From Candidatus Aminicenantota bacterium (lineage in GTDB: Bacteria; Acidobacteriota; Aminicenantia; Aminicenantales; UBA4085): a DNA stretch of 11,035 nt. The notes beneath the pieces were generated by a model, which made no database searches, was not told the origin of the DNA, and saw only the letters and a program-made list of their open reading frames with translations. The translations under genes and the position numbers were made by a program. Below, one piece after another: positions 7,447 through 11,035 of this stretch. The stretch is from contig PMCY01000188.1 of NCBI GenBank assembly GCA_003154255.1, forward strand, positions 20,147 to 31,181. The letters run 5' to 3'. Positions within the stretch are counted from its first letter, which is position 1. Every line of letters starts with the position of its first letter.

Positions 7447-7457
7447 AGGAGGCCGTC

Positions 7458-8249
7458 ATGGAACGCAACCGCGTGGCCCTTATCACGGGGGCCGGCCGCG
7501 GCATCGGCCGGGGCATCGCCCTGGAGCTGGCCCGGATTGGATTCAAGATCGCCGGATGCGACATCCTCTACGAGCCCAAAAACACCAGATCCGGACTTTT
7601 CGAAGTCCGCGGCGAGGCGGCCAAGCTCGGAGCGGCCTTTCTGCCCATCGAAGGCGATGTCTCCAATCCGGCCGAACATGACCGGATCCTGAGCGCGGTC
7701 CTGGCGGAGTACGGCCGCCTCGACGTCCTGGTCCACAACGCAGGCGTGGCCCCGGAGGTCCGGACGGACGTCCTTCAGACCACCCCCGAGAGCTTCGATA
7801 GGGTCATGGGTGTCAACATGCGCGGGCCGTTCTTTCTGACCCAGAAAGCCGTCCCCCGTCTTCTGGAAACCGCCGCCGGAGACGCCGGAGTCAAGCCGGC
7901 GATCGTCTTCATCACCTCGATTTCGGCCGTCGTCTCCTCGACGGCCAGAGCCGAGTATTGCCTGTCCAAAGCGGCCTTGAGCATGGCCGCCCGCATCTTT
8001 GCCGACCGCCTGGCTGAATCGGGCATCAACGTCTATGAAGTACGGCCCGGCCTCATCCAGACGGACATGACAGTGCCCGTCCGCGAGAAATACGACGCGC
8101 TGATCGCCGCCGGACTCGTTCCGCAGAAGCGCTGGGGCTTTCCCGAAGACGTGGGCAAAGCCGTCGCCGGCCTGGTCCAGGGGTATTTCCCCTATTCGAC
8201 CGGCCTCATCCTGGAGGTCAGCGGCGGCATGGATATCCGCCGTCTTTAA
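7458..8249 (+). CDS. Short-chain dehydrogenase/reductase (3-ketoacyl-ACP reductase-like), NAD-type
   Basis: A 263-residue classical SDR. The cofactor loop TGAGRGIG is at 10-17, GDVS at 66-69, the HNAG variant of NNAG at 93-96, and the catalytic set is N120, S154, Y167 and K171 (YCLSK). The C-terminal VSGGMDI matches the usual dGG ending. D35, at the end of the second strand (AGCDI), favours NAD(H) over NADP(H) in this superfamily and suggests an oxidising dehydrogenase rather than a fatty-acid FabG. The real start is the ATG at 7458. A perfect AAGGAGG at 7446-7452 lies 5 bases upstream and shares its first base with the upstream stop codon. The same frame is open further upstream only as a shadow of the FAD enzyme. 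Tight coupling to the FAD oxidoreductase implies consecutive or paired redox steps on one substrate. Confidence 0.88.
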   Translation: MERNRVALITGAGRGIGRGIALELARIGFKIAGCDILYEPKNTRSGLFEVRGEAAKLGAAFLPIEGDVSNPAEHDRILSAVLAEYGRLDVLVHNAGVAPEVRTDVLQTTPESFDRVMGVNMRGPFFLTQKAVPRLLETAAGDAGVKPAIVFITSISAVVSSTARAEYCLSKAALSMAARIFADRLAESGINVYEVRPGLIQTDMTVPVREKYDALIAAGLVPQKRWGFPEDVGKAVAGLVQGYFPYSTGLILEVSGGMDIRRL

Positions 8250-8319
8250 GAACTGTTCGATCGATCAACCCAATCCGCTGCAATTTCGTATATTCAAGAG
8301 ACATCGAGGAGAACGGACA

Positions 8320-9171
8320 ATGGTCCGAAAAGCGATCGTTTTGACGATTCTTTTCTCGGCCGGGCTGTTGGCCCAGGTTCCCGTCCAGGACGTCGTCGAC
8401 GCCGAGATGGCTTTCGCCCGATACACCGGCGAGCATGGGATCAAGGACGGATTTCTGGAATTCCTGGCGCCCGATTCCATCGTCTTCCGGCCCGGCCCCG
8501 TCTCCGGCCGCGAGGCCTATGCCAAAACCCCGGTCTCGCCTGCTTTTTTGTCTTGGTATCCCGTGGCCGCCGATCGGGCCGCCTCGGGGGAGCTCGGCTA
8601 CACGACCGGTCCCTACGAATATTTCAAATTGAAAAATGATAAAACGCCCGCGGCCTGCGGCCATTATGTGACCCTCTGGAAAAAACAGGCGGACGGCTCG
8701 TGGAAAGCGGAGCTGGACGCCGGCATTTCCCATGCCGCACTCCCCACGCGCCCGCCTGTTCTCAAAAGCGGAATGACGGCCGGGCCGGCCGTTTCTTCCG
8801 ACGGCGCGGCCCGGGCGGAGAATGACGTGGCCGCTCTGGAAAAGAGCCTGAACGAGGGCTACGTCCGGAAAATCGGGACGCTCCTCGCGCCCGAGGCCCG
8901 GGCTTACCGCGACGAGTTGTTCCCGGCCGCCGGGCGGTCCGAAGCCCTGACGATGATCGCCTGCGGCGCGGGAACCTGGGCCTTCGTGCCGGCCCGGACG
9001 ATCGCCGCCGGTTCGGGTGATTTTGCTTATGTCTACGGCGTCGCCGAGCGCCGCAAGGACGGCCCGGGCGGCGAACCTCCGCAGGCTTACGCTTTCCTGC
9101 GCATTTGGAAAAGGGCGCCCGGAGCGGATTGGCGCGTCATCCTTGATCTGGCGACATCCCTGCAAAAATGA
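8320..9171 (+). CDS. Exported tandem NTF2/DUF4440-like protein
   Basis: A 283-residue protein with a signal peptide (MVRKAIVLTILFSAGLLAQ, cleavage near 18-20) and two NTF2/SnoaL-like cone domains in tandem. Domain 1 (about 22-140) begins with VVDAEMAFARYTGEHGIKDG and ends with GHYVTLWKKQADGSWKAELD (114-133), a textbook DUF4440 ending. Domain 2 (about 165-283) has the matching order AENDVAALEKSLNEGY near its start and YAFLRIWKRAPGADWRVILD (257-276) near its end. The fold is used for ligand pockets or small catalytic sites, but no catalytic residue set is recognisable here. The GAGGAG at 8306-8311 is 8 bases from the start. A TATATT at 8289-8294 may be a -10 box, without a convincing -35. The protein is probably periplasmic. 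Confidence 0.75.
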   Translation: MVRKAIVLTILFSAGLLAQVPVQDVVDAEMAFARYTGEHGIKDGFLEFLAPDSIVFRPGPVSGREAYAKTPVSPAFLSWYPVAADRAASGELGYTTGPYEYFKLKNDKTPAACGHYVTLWKKQADGSWKAELDAGISHAALPTRPPVLKSGMTAGPAVSSDGAARAENDVAALEKSLNEGYVRKIGTLLAPEARAYRDELFPAAGRSEALTMIACGAGTWAFVPARTIAAGSGDFAYVYGVAERRKDGPGGEPPQAYAFLRIWKRAPGADWRVILDLATSLQK

Positions 9172-9205
9172 TATAAATGATCCCATTCCGGGAGAGGAGA
9201 AGACC

Positions 9206-9901
9206 ATGTCGGACCATCATCACGGCAACGGCGGACGGATTTTCTGGGGCCTGGTGCTCGTCCTCGTCGGCGGGCTGTTTTTGCTCGACAGGCTGGGAAT
9301 GCACGATTTCGGGTACTACATGTCCCGCTACTGGCCCGTCATCATCATCCTGGTCGGGTTGTCCATCCTCATAGGAAACGGATTTCGCCGGCCCCTGGCA
9401 GGATTCATTCTTATCGGCGTCGGCGTCGTCTTCCAGCTCCGGGAGCTGGACATCCTCGAATACGACGTCTGGCATTACGTCTGGCCGGCGATCATCATCT
9501 TGGTCGGCCTCTCCATGCTCTTCCGGCCGCGGCTCCGGCATTGGGACGGCCAGGCGCCGTCGATCTCCCAAGCCGACCTGGACGTCGCCGGCGTCTTTTA
9601 CGGAATGAAGCGGCGCATCGACGCGGCCAATTTCCGGGGCGGCCGGGCCACGGCGGTCTTCGGCGGCGTGGACCTGGACTTCACCGCCGCCGGGTTGGAA
9701 GGCGGCAAGGCCACGCTCGAAGCCACGGCCATCTTCGGCGGGATCGAGATCATCGTGCCCCGGGATTGGCGCGTGACGGTCGACGGGACGCCCATCCTGG
9801 GCGGAATCGACGAAAAGCAGATCACTCCCGCGGGTGAGCCCAAGGGGACGCTGTTTGTCAAGGCCACGGCCATCTTCGGCGCCGTGACCATCAAGAACTG
9901 A
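9206..9901 (+). CDS. LiaF-like membrane protein (LiaI/LiaF TM module plus LiaF C-terminal beta domain)
   Basis: A 231-residue protein. It has a His-rich start (MSDHHHGNGG), then four hydrophobic segments (about 12-27, 43-57, 64-77 and 91-106). Two of these are near copies (WPVIIILVGLSIL and WPAIIILVGLSML). A soluble C-terminal domain (about 125-231) is built from repeated short strands: AVFGGVDLDF (150-159), AIFGGIEIIVP (175-185), PILGGIDEK (196-204) and AIFGAVTIKN (222-231). This is the architecture of the DUF5668/LiaF family, linked in Firmicutes to cell-envelope stress sensing. Outside Firmicutes the role is unclear, and no two-component genes are next to it here. An AGGAGA at 9195-9200 is 5 bases before the ATG. 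It lies 34 bases after the NTF2-like gene and 40 bases before the next gene, so co-transcription is likely. Confidence 0.82.
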   Translation: MSDHHHGNGGRIFWGLVLVLVGGLFLLDRLGMHDFGYYMSRYWPVIIILVGLSILIGNGFRRPLAGFILIGVGVVFQLRELDILEYDVWHYVWPAIIILVGLSMLFRPRLRHWDGQAPSISQADLDVAGVFYGMKRRIDAANFRGGRATAVFGGVDLDFTAAGLEGGKATLEATAIFGGIEIIVPRDWRVTVDGTPILGGIDEKQITPAGEPKGTLFVKATAIFGAVTIKN

Positions 9902-9941
9902 CACGACGGCCGGGGAAAGGGTCATTCAGAAGGAGAGGGAG

Positions 9942-10772
9942 ATGAAGAAGACGTTGTTGTGGATCCTGGCCTTCATCATCGGCGCCGGTACGATGGTCTA
10001 CCAGCGGATGACCGGACCAACATATCCCAAGAGGGGAACGGTGACGGTCGCCGGGACGGTCCTGAAGTACAAGCTGCCCCGAAGCATGGTCATCGTGGCC
10101 GACGCCAGAGTGACCATCAAGGCTCCCGAACCCTTGACCGGATACCTGGAATTCAAGCGCTATAAAACGGACGATGATTGGACCCGCATGACGCTGGAAC
10201 GGAAAGGCGATACCCTCCTGGGCGCCCTGCCCAAACAGCCTCGGGCGGGCAAGCTGCTTTATAAGGTTTATTTGGCCGGCGCGGACGGCGCCGGAGTTTC
10301 CCTGACCGGCCAGGAAGAGGTCATCATCCGCTTCCGCGGCATGGTCCCCATCTGGGTCCTCATCCCCCACGTCCTGGCCATGCTCCTGGCCATGGTCGTC
10401 GCCGCCCGGGCCGGATTGGCGGCCTTTGACAAGAACAGCAATCCCGTGACCTACGCCAAGTGGGCGGCCGTCCTGTTCTTCGTGGCCGGCTTCATCCTGG
10501 GACCGGCGATGCAGTACTTCGGCTTCGGCCCTCTCTGGACGGGATTCCCGCTCGGGCACGATATGACCGACAACAAGACCCTCGTGGTCATGATCGGCTG
10601 GATCGTGGCCCTCATGGCCGGCCGCAAAGGCAAGGCCGCCCGCGGCTGGGTCTTGGGGGCGGCGCTCCTCATGTTCATCGTCTTCCTGATCCCCCACAGC
10701 GTCCTGGGATCGGAGCTCGACTATGGCAAGATGACGCCGCCCGCGGCGGCGGTGCCGATCAAGCAGCCCTGA
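9942..10772 (+). CDS. Unrecognised integral membrane protein with N-terminal extracytoplasmic domain
   Basis: A 276-residue protein that I cannot assign to a named family. An N-terminal hydrophobic anchor (about 5-20) is followed by a beta-rich domain of about 105 residues (30-132; strands such as GTVTVAGTVLKYKLPR and EEVIIRFRG). Four more transmembrane segments follow (about 135-157, 172-190, 210-226 and 236-250). Between the third and fourth of the five lies a polar, aromatic loop (FGFGPLWTGFPLGHDMTDNK, 193-212) that looks strongly constrained. From memory, similar loops (WTG.P.G.D.TDNKTL) occur in hypothetical proteins of several diderm phyla. AAGGAG at 9930-9935 is 6 bases before the ATG. 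It is the last gene of the + strand block and is followed by strong hairpins. A role in the cell envelope is a guess from the topology and the LiaF-like neighbour. Confidence 0.75.
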   Translation: MKKTLLWILAFIIGAGTMVYQRMTGPTYPKRGTVTVAGTVLKYKLPRSMVIVADARVTIKAPEPLTGYLEFKRYKTDDDWTRMTLERKGDTLLGALPKQPRAGKLLYKVYLAGADGAGVSLTGQEEVIIRFRGMVPIWVLIPHVLAMLLAMVVAARAGLAAFDKNSNPVTYAKWAAVLFFVAGFILGPAMQYFGFGPLWTGFPLGHDMTDNKTLVVMIGWIVALMAGRKGKAARGWVLGAALLMFIVFLIPHSVLGSELDYGKMTPPAAAVPIKQP

Positions 10773-10816
10773 CGGCGGCAGGGACCCCGGGCTTTGCCGG
10801 GGATCCATTTCCGCCG
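10773..10816 (+). terminator. Stem-loop after the membrane protein gene
   Basis: Immediately after the stop codon, CCCCGG (10785-10790) pairs with CCGGGG (10797-10802) around a GCTTTG loop. The stem extends by GGA/TCC past one bulged A and then, past a small internal loop, by CGGCGG (10773-10778) with CCGCCG (10811-10816). The total is about 15 base pairs. There is no proper U-tract (only ATTT at 10807-10810), so it may mark a 3' end or stabilise the transcript rather than act as a classic intrinsic terminator. Confidence 0.45.
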
Positions 10817-10848
10817 CACTCGTCCGTGCTTAAATCACGGACGAATGC
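10816..10848. other. Second hairpin in the convergent intergenic region
   Basis: TCGTCCGTG (10820-10828) and CACGGACGA (10836-10844) form a perfect 9-bp inverted repeat with a 7-base loop CTTAAAT. Three more pairs (GCA/TGC) lie beyond one mismatch. There is no T-run on either side. It lies between convergent genes, so it could act on transcripts from both strands, or be a binding site. Confidence 0.5.
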
Positions 10849-10930
10849 CGAAAGAACGGACCTTGGCTCGCGGCCCGAAAACAAGCCCTGCGTATCTGCG
10901 ACCCCAAGATATTTTCGGCCACCGATCTTT

Positions 10931-11035
10931 TTATTTCAAGGTAAACCGGACAGTCACTGTAAAGAGGATTCCGCGCGGCTTGCCCTCAATGATTGCGGGT
11001 TCATACACCCATTGGCGGACCGAATCGATGGCCGC
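10931..11035 (-). CDS. TonB-like C-terminal domain, 3' end of gene
   Basis: Read on the minus strand from the window edge, 34 residues end at a TAA (10933-10931). They begin AAIDSVRQWVYEPAI and finish KPRGILFTVTVRFTLK. This is the end of a TonB C-terminal domain: the A-x-x-x-V-R-x-W-x-Y/F-x-P-A segment, a glycine turn, then the final beta strand. In such proteins this domain contacts the TonB box of outer-membrane receptors. In this kind of lineage it also occurs in secreted proteins and on the ends of other envelope proteins. The upstream part, including any anchor, is outside the window, so the full architecture is unknown. The gene converges on the membrane protein gene. Confidence 0.72.
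   Translation of the reverse strand, partial: AAIDSVRQWVYEPAIIEGKPRGILFTVTVRFTLK

Noticed and set aside
7269..7457. Upstream extension of the SDR frame into the FAD oxidoreductase gene
   Set aside because: The SDR cofactor motif lies 10 residues after the ATG at 7458, which has a perfect SD. The upstream residues are a shadow.
8254..8267. Palindrome TCGATCGA near the end of the SDR gene as an operator
   Set aside because: An 8-base palindrome with no extended symmetry is expected by chance and has no partner copy at the other promoters.
8218..9207. Minus-strand open frame of 329 codons opposite the NTF2-like gene
   Set aside because: The plus strand has a signal peptide, two domain signatures and a ribosome site, while the minus frame has none of these.
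9891..10808. Minus-strand open frame of 305 codons opposite the membrane protein gene
   Set aside because: It is rich in His, Asp, Gly and Glu, the usual antisense image of hydrophobic codons, and crosses the hairpin region. The plus-strand frame has a good SD and a sensible topology.
10905..10940. Weak stem TCGG-CCA-CCGA followed by TCTTTTTATTT as a plus-strand terminator
   Set aside because: The stem has only 4 bp with a 3-base loop, and the T-run overlaps the stop region of the TonB-like gene. It is not convincing by itself.

Overview
The window is GC-rich bacterial DNA (roughly 63-65% GC by eye) densely packed with genes, most on the + strand, each with a clear AAGGAG-type ribosome binding site. 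Three features point to a diderm: a TonB-type C-terminal domain at the right edge, an exported S9-type peptidase at the left edge, and a LiaF-like envelope protein. The protein styles resemble Candidatus Aminicenantes or Acidobacteriota. That assignment is an impression from the sequence, not a search result.

Layout. Bases 1-544 (- strand) are the exported N-terminal part of a prolyl-oligopeptidase-like (S9) peptidase, cut by the window edge. A 193-bp gap carries two back-to-back sigma70-type promoters. From 738 on the + strand, a TIM-barrel sugar isomerase/epimerase-like protein overlaps by 4 bp an old-yellow-enzyme flavoprotein with a C-terminal four-cysteine cluster motif. Next come a membrane-anchored SRPBCC protein (3138-4049) and a 6-phosphofructokinase whose two diagnostic residues are of the pyrophosphate-using type (4135-5337). 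A fumarate-reductase-like FAD oxidoreductase (5440-7446) follows with its own promoter and is tightly coupled to an NAD-type short-chain dehydrogenase (7458-8249). Then come an exported tandem NTF2/DUF4440-like protein (8320-9171), a LiaF-like membrane protein (9206-9901) and an unrecognised five-TM protein (9942-10772). A 158-bp convergent gap with two strong hairpins separates the last gene from the C-terminal end of a TonB-like protein on the - strand (10931-11035).

How the genes may work together. The isomerase, the Fe-S flavoprotein, the FAD oxidoreductase and the SDR look like one oxidation/reduction/isomerisation route for a sugar-like or polyol-like substrate. Here it is split into two transcription units flanking a PPi-type phosphofructokinase. 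The substrate cannot be read from the sequence. The 8320-10772 block looks like an envelope-associated set of small exported and membrane proteins. No RNA gene, insertion sequence, CRISPR array or integration site was seen, and no non-coding stretch exceeds 300 bp.
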